From positions 57,429 to 121,428 of the IMG/VR virus record IMGVR_UViG_3300032282_006516: a DNA stretch of 64,000 nt; one strand, given 5' to 3'. The notes under the pieces were generated by a model that saw nothing but the letters and a program-made list of their open reading frames with translations, did no database searches and was not told the DNA's origin. Positions 8,347 to 16,196 of the stretch are shown here, one piece after another; position 1 is the first letter of the stretch, and each line of letters starts with the position of its first letter. A program made the translations under genes and the position numbers. This stretch comes from a virus.

Positions 8347-9876
8347 TCACATCCCCTTGTTGTTCTCATCAATGCTCGACGCGAGCTTCGAGAGAAGCGC
8401 GCGTGCGGCAGCCGTCTTCACACTGGCCGAAGCGATCTTCGGACCGGCGTTGGACGTATTGTCAAACGCCACCTGCAGCGTCTTGTCGTGAGCCGCCTGC
8501 AGCGCGGGCTCGGCAAAGTACTGCGCGAGGTCCTGCTTGCGGTTCGCGTACGCCTGGCCCTTGGAGTACGCACGCGCCGCATCGGCGCTGCCCACGAGGT
8601 GGGTCGGACCCTGCGGGGCACCACCGACCGGCGTACCGCCCGGCTCACCCGCCATGTTCGTGTCCGGAGGAACCGCAGGCCCCGCCGAAATCTGCGCCGG
8701 GTTGATAGCGTCTTCAGCCTGCTTCACACGCGCCGTCATGTACGCCACGAGGTCGTGCACGCCCGCCGCCTTGGATTCCTCCGACGACTCCGACGTGTGC
8801 GACTTCTTCTTATCGTAGAGCTTCTTGGCTCCGTAGGCAGCACCGACAAGTCCTGCCCCGGCGCCGCCAGCAATCAGCGCCTTCACAGCCGGGCGAAGAC
8901 CCGCGGGAACCGGACCCGGAAGGCGTTTCGGGGCACTGCCTTCCTTCTTGCCGTGGTTTTCCGGCTCGCTGGCGTGCGCGTGCTCGAAGTGCTCCAGGCC
9001 CTTACGAACCTGCTTGATACCCTCGTCCTCTTCCTTCTCCGCCTTCTCAACAGCCTCCGCTGCGAGCTTCTGACGGATGAGGCTGAGTGCGCTCGCCTTC
9101 TTGCCGTAGTTCGACTCCATCATCTCCTGATGAAGCTGCGGAGCATCGTCGATGGTGTTCGCCATCAGCGTGCCGCCATGCTCCTGGGGCATCGCCTTCT
9201 GCGTACCCGGGTGCATCGTAACGACATGAACGCCCTGGCCCTTGTGGTCCGGGAGCGGCGTCGACGACGTTGCCTGCATCACGCCCGGGGGCGATTCCTG
9301 CAGGTGCTCCGTCAGGTTGTACGGCCCCGCCATATCGGCAGCCGACTTCGACAGCTCAACCGCGATGAAATCAAGAGCGCTCGCGAGCTTCTCGACGTGC
9401 GCCGACTTCATGCCCATGCCGCAGGAGCACTTCTCCTTGCCGCACTTCTCGCACTTCTTGTCCTCGTCCTTCTCGTCATCGGACGCGAGCTTCGCGCGCT
9501 GAAAGCGGGCCTCATCCGAAACGCGGACGCGTGCGGCGGACTCCACCATTGCGGCTTTCACCAGGTCCTGCAGTACCGGACGACCTGCCAACTTTCCCAT
9601 GAGCTTCTCTCCTACAGCGGCGCTCTTCGGCAACATCTGAGCGCCCATCGGGGGCAACGATTTCTGTTCGGTAGCCCCCGCATCGGCTTGAGGCGGGGCT
9701 CCTGTGTTCACTCGGGAGTAGTTCTGCCGCGGAGACATTCCATTCGGCCCGCGCCTCCCTGGTGCGCGTGTGGGTTCAATGCTGGGAGTCGGAACCGGGG
9801 CAGGGGCGGTTGCACCTGTGGAAGACATCCCCACGTCATCCGCGGCGAGCTTCCAATTCAGTGCAACCGACCCCAT
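8347..9876 (-). CDS. EKxA-rich internal head/scaffold-like protein with Cys knuckle (509 aa)
   Basis: Not recognised. The protein has a Pro-rich N-terminus, a tight CEKCGKEKCSCG cluster near residue 140 that could bind zinc, acidic and Lys-rich helices, a short hydrophobic glycine segment (ALIAGGAGAGLVGAAYGA) and a C-terminal run of KTAAARALLSKLASS. Tetrads of the EKLA/SKLA type occur at least eight times. The strong charge, low complexity and place upstream of the capsid gene suggest a scaffold or packaged internal protein. GGAGC lies directly before ATG. Confidence 0.5.
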   Translation of the reverse strand: MGSVALNWKLAADDVGMSSTGATAPAPVPTPSIEPTRAPGRRGPNGMSPRQNYSRVNTGAPPQADAGATEQKSLPPMGAQMLPKSAAVGEKLMGKLAGRPVLQDLVKAAMVESAARVRVSDEARFQRAKLASDDEKDEDKKCEKCGKEKCSCGMGMKSAHVEKLASALDFIAVELSKSAADMAGPYNLTEHLQESPPGVMQATSSTPLPDHKGQGVHVVTMHPGTQKAMPQEHGGTLMANTIDDAPQLHQEMMESNYGKKASALSLIRQKLAAEAVEKAEKEEDEGIKQVRKGLEHFEHAHASEPENHGKKEGSAPKRLPGPVPAGLRPAVKALIAGGAGAGLVGAAYGAKKLYDKKKSHTSESSEESKAAGVHDLVAYMTARVKQAEDAINPAQISAGPAVPPDTNMAGEPGGTPVGGAPQGPTHLVGSADAARAYSKGQAYANRKQDLAQYFAEPALQAAHDKTLQVAFDNTSNAGPKIASASVKTAAARALLSKLASSIDENNKGM

Positions 9877-9891
9877 GCTCCTATCGACTCC

Positions 9892-10827
9892 TCAGGCCCA
9901 CTGAACCGGATAACCGGCCAGCTCCAGAAGCTCCAGCGCGCGAACACCGACCGCCGTATCGAGGTCGGCCGCCGCTGCGACCTTCTCGCTCTCGCCGGGG
10001 CCGAGCGTCAATACCGCCGCGATCTTCGACGCTGCCTCATCGGGGTCAAAACCGCCCTCGTAGGCCACGTAGACCGCGTTCTCCGCAGCCAGCGCGTCGA
10101 TGGCGGAAGACTTCTTCTCCTTCTCATCCTCGAACGTACCGGAGTGTACAGAATGGTGAGCGCCGGCCATTCCCTTGGTGTAGCCCTGCTGGACTTTACC
10201 CTTCAAAGCGCCGTATCCGGCGCCCAGCGCTCCACCCACGGCCGCGCCACGCGCGCCGTGCCGAAGCGCGCTTTGGATGGCGGCTTCGGGGTTCGCGTGG
10301 GCCTTGTGCATCTCCTTCAGAGCGCCCAGTGCCATACCCGTCATAGCACCACCCACGCCCGAACGAAGTGCCTCAATCTTGGTGTGATGGCGCCCAAGAC
10401 GCTCGCCCACACGGTGCAGCAGCGGGGCCTTGTGCTCTTCGTGCGACTCGCTCTCTTCCGCGATCTTGCGCATCTCCTGCACGTACGAGTGGGCCATCAC
10501 GCGACCAAGGAAATCGGCCTCGGCGACCTTCTCGGCCTTCTCCGCCTTTTCCTGTTTGGCCGACTCGTGCTCCTTCTTGGCCTCCTCGACGACGGCCTCG
10601 CGGCGCTCCTCTTCCTTCTCGTCCTCGTGGCCCTCGGCCGCCGCCTTGACCCAGGTGTCGTAAAGACCCTGAACCTGCGCGTCCGGAAGCGCATTCAGGT
10701 CGATGCCCTCCTCGCTCGCGAGCTTGAGGAAAAGCTCAACCGACGCCTGCTTCTCGTAATCCTCCTGCGCAGAGGAGGCGGTCTTCGTGGTGCCGTAGTA
10801 CTCGGCAAGAAACTGGTCCATGGCCAT
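9892..10827 (-). CDS. EKxA-rich helical internal head/scaffold-like protein (311 aa)
   Basis: The ATG at 10827 is chosen because GGAGGA lies seven bases upstream; a TTG 18 bases earlier overlaps that site. The N-terminus MAMDQFLAEYYGTTKTAS is followed by YEKQASVELFLKLASEEG, a very charged Glu/Lys helix (about residues 70-110), a glycine-zipper segment (about 155-205) and a C-terminal domain with DPDEAASKIAAVLTLG. Tetrads KTA, EKQA, LKLA, EKVA and SKIA recur. The role is probably scaffolding or an internal head protein. No catalytic motif is visible. Confidence 0.5.
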   Translation of the reverse strand: MAMDQFLAEYYGTTKTASSAQEDYEKQASVELFLKLASEEGIDLNALPDAQVQGLYDTWVKAAAEGHEDEKEEERREAVVEEAKKEHESAKQEKAEKAEKVAEADFLGRVMAHSYVQEMRKIAEESESHEEHKAPLLHRVGERLGRHHTKIEALRSGVGGAMTGMALGALKEMHKAHANPEAAIQSALRHGARGAAVGGALGAGYGALKGKVQQGYTKGMAGAHHSVHSGTFEDEKEKKSSAIDALAAENAVYVAYEGGFDPDEAASKIAAVLTLGPGESEKVAAAADLDTAVGVRALELLELAGYPVQWA

Positions 10828-10856
10828 GTGAATGTCCTCCAGCAATCCTTGGTTCT

Positions 10857-12587
10857 CTAAGCCGGCGTGTTCCCCGAGAGGAAGCCTCTCTGCACGATGG
10901 CGTTTGGTGACGTCACGCCGACTTCATCCCAAAAGGCCTGCTTGAAGTAGCACACCGAAAGCGGGGTGAAGACGGAGTCAACTGAGGCCGAAGCAATCTT
11001 GTGCAGATGCCCGCTGGGTTCGGGCGCTGCCGAAGCTACCAAATCTTGGGCGTGAGCAACAAGGTTCATTAGGTCGGCACGGTAAGCGTTGTACGCAGCC
11101 CCTATCTTATGCAGCAGCCCAGAAGAATGGGAAGAAGATGCTGCGCTCTTTTCGGTTGGCGTTGCCGAGATAATGACGACCCGTTTCTCAATCGACGGGC
11201 CGAAACCCGACCGAGCGCCCATCATCGGAGCCAGCATGCGGGCAAGAAGTGGCGAGAAGAACTGTGGTCCCATCGGCAGAGGCAAGGAGTCTTCAACCCG
11301 AGGGAATACCATGTTCTCCGCATCCAGTCGGTCTGCGAGCGGACGCTGCCCCATCTGAATGAGGATGACGCGCTGGAACTCACGGGGGCGAAGAACCATA
11401 CCCAGCGCTGACGGAGTCGAAAGCGCGCTCTCTAGCGGAGAGGCCCCAAGAGCATCAAGCAAGCTGTCGGGAAGATCGGGTTCATTACGCGTCAGCGCGG
11501 GAACCGCCTTCCCCGCAAACTGCGAAGGCACTACATCCTTCGTAATCTCACTGCTCTTCGACTTGGCGTCTTTACCGAAGAACGCCAGCTTCAAGGCTTC
11601 CTCCGATACCGACGCAACCTTCTCGTACGTACCTTCGGGTGCAAGAGCCGAGAACAGCTCTGAGTCGCCCTCTGCGTACCCGAGCTTCTCTGCCAGCTCC
11701 GCACTCGGCAGGCTCCACATCCGCCCATCGCCTGCAATCTTCATCATGGTCTTCGCCGTCTTGTCGGCGCCGATGAAGACGAAGCTGATGTCGAAAAACT
11801 TGGGGTAGTCGTTGTAGACGAACACTTTCCGCCCATCGGGAAGGATGCGGTTCATCTGCTTCTTGGCGTGGTCACAGTAATCCGCCCGCGTGATGGACAC
11901 GCCGCGAATACCCTTGCCGTTCTTCTTCTGAAGTTCTTTGTGGTAGCGAAGAACCGCGTCGCCCGGAGTCTTGTCTTTACCCGGAACGAACATGGCCTGG
12001 GCCTTACGGTAGGTGTCCCAGTCGAGGCAGATAGAGCAGGTGTCGTAGGGGACTTTGCAGCCCATGCTGACATCGGGATACTGCCCAGCCTTCAGCTTGT
12101 CCCAAACACCCGTGCCACCGAACTTCTGGCACTTGTCTTCGTCGACACGCGCAACCAGCTCAACCCGCTTCATGCGCGGGTTCCAGGCAGCCAGCTCTAC
12201 TTCACCGAAAGCCCGCGTCGCGTCCTTGTTGCGGTGGTGCGCGTACGGGTGAGCGAAGTAGAACGTCGGAAAGCCGTAGCCCCAGTTCTCGGCCTTCGGC
12301 TTGTCGAGAAGAGGATTGCCCGTCCAGTCATTAGGGCAGTGAATCAGCGAGGCTTCCGGAAAGTGGTCACCGTTGATGTTCGAGCCCCAGTACTCTCCAG
12401 CGCCCATGGCGTTGAGAAGAACGTACTGAGCATCCGGGCGAGGACGGAGCGCCGAGATGTAACGAGACACCTCGGGCAAGAGAAGCGGGGCTGCCGTCTT
12501 CTCGAACTCGCGGTCTGCAGGACCGAACAGGGGAAACGCGTGCGTCCCCTGTTCGTCCTCGCCCTGGAAGAAAGCAACTTTGAGCAC
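10857..12587 (-). CDS. Probable prohead maturation protease with long C-terminal tail (576 aa)
   Basis: Residues 50-290 look enzymatic: NINGDHFPEA, then FAHPYAHHRNKD (His113, His117, His118), a strand-rich block, and GQYPDVSMGCKVPYD with Ser174 in a VSMG setting like the S-x-G of herpesvirus/HK97-type prohead proteases. A further ISFVFIGADKTAKT block follows. In that family a His and Ser cut scaffold and capsid proteins inside the procapsid. The remaining 280 residues are low in complexity and rich in EKxA tetrads (EKVA, LKLA, HKIA). The start codon is GTG. It sits upstream of the scaffold-like and capsid genes, as expected. A third catalytic residue was not identified. Confidence 0.5.
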   Translation of the reverse strand: MLKVAFFQGEDEQGTHAFPLFGPADREFEKTAAPLLLPEVSRYISALRPRPDAQYVLLNAMGAGEYWGSNINGDHFPEASLIHCPNDWTGNPLLDKPKAENWGYGFPTFYFAHPYAHHRNKDATRAFGEVELAAWNPRMKRVELVARVDEDKCQKFGGTGVWDKLKAGQYPDVSMGCKVPYDTCSICLDWDTYRKAQAMFVPGKDKTPGDAVLRYHKELQKKNGKGIRGVSITRADYCDHAKKQMNRILPDGRKVFVYNDYPKFFDISFVFIGADKTAKTMMKIAGDGRMWSLPSAELAEKLGYAEGDSELFSALAPEGTYEKVASVSEEALKLAFFGKDAKSKSSEITKDVVPSQFAGKAVPALTRNEPDLPDSLLDALGASPLESALSTPSALGMVLRPREFQRVILIQMGQRPLADRLDAENMVFPRVEDSLPLPMGPQFFSPLLARMLAPMMGARSGFGPSIEKRVVIISATPTEKSAASSSHSSGLLHKIGAAYNAYRADLMNLVAHAQDLVASAAPEPSGHLHKIASASVDSVFTPLSVCYFKQAFWDEVGVTSPNAIVQRGFLSGNTPA

Positions 12588-12595
12588 GATGCCTC

Positions 12596-13108
12596 TTACG
12601 GCCTGCGGCCACTGCTACCGCCACCGCGCGCAGCGCTGAAGGCTCCACGAAGAACTTCCATGCCCAAGGGATCGCGCGCCTTGTCCCGATAGTTCAACGC
12701 CTCTACCGCGCGGTAGCCCGCGTGTTGCGGCTCGGAGACCATCTGGCGCAGATACCCACCAGCAACTATGGGGTCACGAGAGAAAGCCGGGTTCAACGTG
12801 CGCAACGTCGAAAACATCTGGTTGAACGAACGCGGGTCTTCCTGGTGCTTCTCAGCAAGGTCAGGGTTGAACGCGAGCATGTTCTTGAAGTCGCGTGTCT
12901 TGGTCGCGGCATCGTAGAGCTTTTGCGCTCCAAGCGCGGCCAGTGCCACCCCCGCCGTGCCGGCAATACCCAACGCCGCGTTCGCAGCGCGCGAGCCCAG
13001 AACTTCCGGGTCCATGCCTTTACCGAGACCGGCGAGGAATCCCGTTCCAAAACCGGCGGCCTGCTTCTCCGTCAGGTACGCTTCCAGCGGGTTCTTCTCA
13101 GTAGCCAT
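12596..13108 (-). CDS. Small virion protein with central hydrophobic segment (170 aa)
   Basis: The ATG at 13108 (MATEKNPLEAYLTEKQAAGF) overlaps the previous gene end by 11 bases and has GGTGAG upstream. One TEKQA tetrad lies at the N-terminus. An Ala/Gly/Leu segment (NAALGIAGTAGVALAALGAQ) near residues 47-68 could cross a membrane. The rest is helical and charged, ending in GGGSSGRRP. It is probably another internal virion or ejection protein. Confidence 0.5.
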   Translation of the reverse strand: MATEKNPLEAYLTEKQAAGFGTGFLAGLGKGMDPEVLGSRAANAALGIAGTAGVALAALGAQKLYDAATKTRDFKNMLAFNPDLAEKHQEDPRSFNQMFSTLRTLNPAFSRDPIVAGGYLRQMVSEPQHAGYRAVEALNYRDKARDPLGMEVLRGAFSAARGGGSSGRRP

Positions 13109-14327
13109 ACTCACCGCCCATCTGCGGATTCGCCGCCATGTAGTCGGCTTCGAGGTTCTGCTGTGTGCCCGGCACGTTGCGAAGAAAAAGATTGCCAGCG
13201 CCGCGAATGGCACGCGCCGGAAGACTTGGGCTGTGTTTCAGGTAACGGTAGCCCTCAAGACCCGCCAATCCGAGTGCGATGTTGGGCGCGTGCGTGATGA
13301 GGCCCTTGGCGACGCTACCCGCGCCTTCACCCAAGGCCTTAGCGACTAAAGGGCCGGTGGCTTCTCCCGCGCGCGAGCTGAGACGGGTAACCCCCCGGTA
13401 AGCACGACCGGCAAGACTCGGCGATGCCGCCGTCTTGAGGTACTCCTGAAGATGACCAGCCTGCTCCATCAGCTCCGCACGAACCTCGCGGGCCTCGGCC
13501 AGTTTGGACAGCGTGTCGCAGAAGTCGCCAAACTCCACAACCAACGGATGTGCCGGATTGACGACCTTGGCCGACGCCGTCTTGTCCACCGATGAAGTCA
13601 TGTGCTCGACGTTGTAAAACACCCCGTCTTGAAGAAGGCGCGGCGTAACAAGCGAGAAAGCAACCTTCACATGGTCTTCGCTCGGAGCGACCGACTCCCA
13701 CGCCTGCATGACCTCGCCGAGCGTGACGCCCGACAGAGCAGCCTGCTTCACCTGGTGGTACACGCGGTCCGACAGGTCGGAGTAGAGAATCTCCAGCCCG
13801 CTGATTTCTGACCGAAGGTGCTCTGCTGCCCCGGCCAGCTTGTCCTTGAGGTCCATGACCTCGCTGTGCGGGTTCTCGAAAGGGAGGTCGGCTTCAGCGG
13901 TCTTGTCGAGCAGCTCGAAAAGCTCTTGCTCGGCCTTGCTCGAAGAAACCTTGGCCTCGGGCGGAGGGGCGTCGTAGTCCCCCGTACCGCGGTCGTACAC
14001 CGACCCGCCACCGCCGTCGTTTAGGTCCTGCAGAATGGCGCTGGGGTCCGCCGGGCCACCCGGAAAGTCGACCACGTGATGCGGCGCGCCTTCCTTGCGG
14101 AACTCGTCGAGGTAGGCCGAGGTGTTGGCAAACTCCACCACCCGCCGAACTTGCTCCGGCGAGAGCTGCGCCTGCTTGACCGTCGACGTCACCGCATCCG
14201 TCAGCGTCTTGAAGTCGCCTTCACTCCAACGCGCCGCAGCGCGCTTGCCGAGCACCTCAAGGTACTCCCCAGAGTGTGCGTGCGAATTCATTTGCTGCAG
14301 CATGTTCTGCAGAGGAAGGTCCGACAT
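13098..14327 (-). CDS. EKxA-rich internal virion protein (409 aa)
   Basis: The first gene of this leftward block (MSDLPLQNMLQQMNSHAHSG). It is mainly helical, with eight or so tetrads (GKRA, DKTA, VKQA, VKVA, DKTA, SKLA, LKTA) spaced along the chain and a hydrophobic region near residues 330-360. No family was recognised. Being first after the divergent intergenic region, it may be read from a promoter there. AGGAG lies before the ATG. Confidence 0.5.
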   Translation of the reverse strand: MSDLPLQNMLQQMNSHAHSGEYLEVLGKRAAARWSEGDFKTLTDAVTSTVKQAQLSPEQVRRVVEFANTSAYLDEFRKEGAPHHVVDFPGGPADPSAILQDLNDGGGGSVYDRGTGDYDAPPPEAKVSSSKAEQELFELLDKTAEADLPFENPHSEVMDLKDKLAGAAEHLRSEISGLEILYSDLSDRVYHQVKQAALSGVTLGEVMQAWESVAPSEDHVKVAFSLVTPRLLQDGVFYNVEHMTSSVDKTASAKVVNPAHPLVVEFGDFCDTLSKLAEAREVRAELMEQAGHLQEYLKTAASPSLAGRAYRGVTRLSSRAGEATGPLVAKALGEGAGSVAKGLITHAPNIALGLAGLEGYRYLKHSPSLPARAIRGAGNLFLRNVPGTQQNLEADYMAANPQMGGEYGY

Positions 14328-14369
14328 CAGGCGCTCCTTTGCCTAAAAAAGTAACAGGAAGGCAAAACC
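14328..14369. promoter_or_regulatory. Divergent intergenic region with 7-bp inverted repeat
   Basis: This 42-base gap separates the leftward head genes from the rightward DNA-binding gene. It holds TTTGCCT and its exact complement AGGCAAA, 15 bases apart. The repeat could be an operator for the neighbouring helix-turn-helix protein or a hairpin for either transcript. It lacks the ATAAG element seen before other units. Confidence 0.4.
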
Positions 14370-15059
14370 ATGGGAAGAGAACTACCCCCCGGCTACGTCA
14401 CGAGGAGCGAAGCGGCCCACGAACTCAGCATCAGTGTCAGCACCCTTGCTCGCCTGGTGCAACGCGGCCTTCTGTCGCCGAAGCGGCTGGCAGGAGTGCG
14501 TGTCCCGGTGTTCAAGCTGGAAGAGGTGCATGCCGTAAAGAATCGAGGAAACCGAAGTGACTGGAACGAAGTGCAGAGTGTAGCACTCGCGGCCCTGTCG
14601 ACCGCAAAACGCGCCGAAGCACGTCTCAACGAAGTCTACGAGCACCGTGGGCTAGACGTCGAGCCTCTTGCGCGTACTCCCGATGCGATTCGCGCCCTCT
14701 ACACCGAGGTGCAGCTCCCTCTGGACTCGAAAGACCTCTGGGCGCCTGGTTGGCTCCGTCGTTGGGGTGGGGTGCTTTTCGCCCTCGATGAGCACTACCT
14801 AGAACTGGTTGAGCACCTCACCAACAACTCCGAACCGTGGAAGCCGTACCTGGACTTTGCCGCGAGTGTCATGCGCCTCGTACACGCCGAACAAGATGAA
14901 GCGTTGTCGCGTGCCGCCGCACGTTTTCGCGCCGGGCAGCGGCACCTCTACCATGTTGGTTACATGTACTGCCGACGCACGCAGGGAGTGCGCGTAGCCG
15001 GTGTTGTATTTGATGGCCGAGCCGGCGCTGTGGATGAGCTACTGGCCATTTTGGATTAG
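14370..15059 (+). CDS. MerR/excisionase-type helix-turn-helix DNA-binding protein (229 aa)
   Basis: Residues 9-50 (YVTRSEAAHELSISVSTLAR, LVQRGLLSPKRLAGVRVPVF) match the helix-turn-helix of MerR-like and excisionase proteins, including the aromatic/valine strand after the recognition helix. The remaining 170 residues are helical, with no recognised ligand domain. AGGAAGG lies seven bases before ATG. It opens a plus-strand cassette set inside the leftward late genes and is read divergently from the head block, so it may regulate one or both. Confidence 0.6.
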   Translation: MGRELPPGYVTRSEAAHELSISVSTLARLVQRGLLSPKRLAGVRVPVFKLEEVHAVKNRGNRSDWNEVQSVALAALSTAKRAEARLNEVYEHRGLDVEPLARTPDAIRALYTEVQLPLDSKDLWAPGWLRRWGGVLFALDEHYLELVEHLTNNSEPWKPYLDFAASVMRLVHAEQDEALSRAAARFRAGQRHLYHVGYMYCRRTQGVRVAGVVFDGRAGAVDELLAILD

Positions 15060-15075
15060 GCAATTTTTGTCACTA

Positions 15076-15094
15076 TTCGGAGATAAGAATAGTG
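15076..15094 (+). promoter_or_regulatory. ATAAG element 1 (candidate promoter/leader)
   Basis: TTCGGAGATAAGAATAGTG. It contains the ATAAG core with RTG seven bases later, shared by seven sites in the window. CACTATTC and GAATAGTG form a perfect 8-bp inverted repeat around it. A TTAGGCAATTTTT run lies just upstream. The following gene starts at the next base. Confidence 0.55.
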
Positions 15095-15685
15095 ATGCAC
15101 AACATCCAAAACCCCTCGACCTCCACCTCCACCCTCACGGCCGTGCAGTACGACGCGGCGCTCGCGCTCGCGCTCGCGCACGGCCACAACTGGGCCCGAT
15201 GGGCCCATCCCGGCGCGGCCGCGTACGACGAGGCGATGGCGCCCGCGCTGGCGCGCGTCCAGTCTGAGCGCGCCGCGGGCGCGGTAACGCTCGCCGCCAT
15301 TAACGCGTGCGCCTGGAAGGCGCAAGACCTCGGCCTGGCGCTGCCCGGCATCGACGGGCCCTCGTTCGAGGGCCCGGCCGTCGCGCACACGACGGGAACC
15401 GGGCGCCTATACTGGCGCGTAGAGCCCCCGGGCACCGTCCTGATCCACGTGTGGAGGCCGGGCGGTGAGACCCCCTGCCTCGCCGCCATGGTGGTCGAGG
15501 GGCGCATGTTCCGATTCACACTCGGAACGGGCGCCGAAGGGCGCCACGTCGTGGCGCTCGACGTCGCGCTCCGCGCGCTCGGGGTGGCCGAAAAGGTCCG
15601 GCGAGCGCTGTACATGCTTGTTCGGGATGGGGGCGCGGTGCTGGCGGAGGCGGACGCCTACGCGGAGAATGGGGGTGCTCAATGA
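15095..15685 (+). CDS. Hypothetical protein, very GC-rich (196 aa)
   Basis: Not recognised. The ATG at 15095 (MHNIQNPSTSTSTLTAVQYD) directly follows the ATAAG element; a GTG one codon earlier is also possible. The protein is Ala-rich with several Trp (HNWARWAHPG, LYWRVEPPGT) and a likely folded C-terminal part. Base composition is visibly richer in G/C than its neighbours, which suggests separate acquisition. It overlaps the next gene by four bases. Confidence 0.5.
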   Translation: MHNIQNPSTSTSTLTAVQYDAALALALAHGHNWARWAHPGAAAYDEAMAPALARVQSERAAGAVTLAAINACAWKAQDLGLALPGIDGPSFEGPAVAHTTGTGRLYWRVEPPGTVLIHVWRPGGETPCLAAMVVEGRMFRFTLGTGAEGRHVVALDVALRALGVAEKVRRALYMLVRDGGAVLAEADAYAENGGAQ

Positions 15686-15894
15686 GCCCCCCCACCAGCA
15701 AGAAAAACACGGCGTTCATTTTGGTGCGGGGGGACGAGCGCGCCCTCGTCTCCCGGGATGAGAAGGGATGGACCGTCCTGGCCTGGGACGAGGACGGTCA
15801 GGGCCGACGCACCACGGTGCTCGGCCCGAACGACGAGGACGCGCGGGCTGCAATTTGGAAGCTGCTGGAGCAAGGCTTCCGAAACGGCCTGTGA
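15682..15894 (+). CDS. Small hypothetical protein (70 aa)
   Basis: Starts at ATGA overlapping the previous stop. The sequence alternates beta-like strands (AFILVRGDERALVSRDEKGW, TVLAWDEDGQ) with a C-terminal helix (ARAAIWKLLEQGF). No family was recognised. It is the last gene before a strong terminator hairpin. Confidence 0.5.
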   Translation: MSPPTSKKNTAFILVRGDERALVSRDEKGWTVLAWDEDGQGRRTTVLGPNDEDARAAIWKLLEQGFRNGL

Positions 15895-15899
15895 CCGAC

Positions 15900-15946
15900 G
15901 CGAGAAGGGGGAGTCATTCTCTCCCTTCTCGCTAGGCAACTTTTTT
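15900..15946 (+). terminator. Rho-independent terminator
   Basis: GCGAGAAGGG (15900-15909) pairs exactly with CCCTTCTCGC (15923-15932), followed by TAGGCAACTTTTTT. It ends the 15095-15894 unit and lies just before the next ATAAG element. Confidence 0.75.
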
Positions 15947-15951
15947 CATTA

Positions 15952-15970
15952 TTCGTGGATAAGAATGATG
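15952..15970 (+). promoter_or_regulatory. ATAAG element 2 (candidate promoter/leader)
   Basis: TTCGTGGATAAGAATGATG. Same spacing as element 1 and flanked by CATTATTC and GAATGATG, a near-perfect inverted repeat. The last bases lead straight into the GGAGG site of the 54-residue gene. Confidence 0.55.
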
Positions 15971-15979
15971 GAGGTAATC

Positions 15980-16144
15980 ATGTCTCAAAAAGATGAGCGG
16001 CCTGTGGTCGTAGAAGTAACCAGCGATGCGGAAGAGAAAGAACAACTGAAGGGATGGGTCTGTTCTTGCGGTTGCGGCTGCAAGCGCAGGCACTGGTCTC
16101 CGACGAGCGGTTACTGCGGGCACTGCCGCGCAGGAGACTGCTGA
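15980..16144 (+). CDS. Small Cys-rich zinc-ribbon-like protein (54 aa)
   Basis: ATG at 15980 has GGAGG five bases upstream. The N-terminal half is acidic (MSQKDERPVVVEVTSDAEEK); the C-terminal half has WVCSCGCGCKRRHW and GYCGHCRAGDC, with seven cysteines that could hold one or two zinc ions. Small zinc proteins of this kind are often phage regulators of host enzymes, but nothing specific can be assigned. Confidence 0.55.
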   Translation: MSQKDERPVVVEVTSDAEEKEQLKGWVCSCGCGCKRRHWSPTSGYCGHCRAGDC

Positions 16145-16164
16145 AAGTCCTCCCGAAAGGGGGC

Positions 16165-16188
16165 ACGCGGCCAACGCCGCGTTTCTTA
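16165..16188. terminator. Terminator at convergent junction
   Basis: ACGCGGC caac GCCGCGT then TTCTTAGCCTCTA. It ends the plus-strand cassette; the complement may also stop the leftward terminase transcript. The TTAGCCTCTA tail recurs after other terminators here. Confidence 0.7.
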
Positions 16189-16196
16189 GCCTCTAA

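Noticed and set aside
8296-10860. An 854-codon open frame on the plus strand opposite the scaffold-like genes
   Set aside because: It is Arg/Leu/His-rich, lacks any domain, and mirrors high-GC3 genes on the minus strand; such long antisense frames are expected in GC-rich genomes.
14328-14369. Attachment site or origin at the divergent junction
   Set aside because: Only a 7-bp inverted repeat is present, with no integrase and no iterons.
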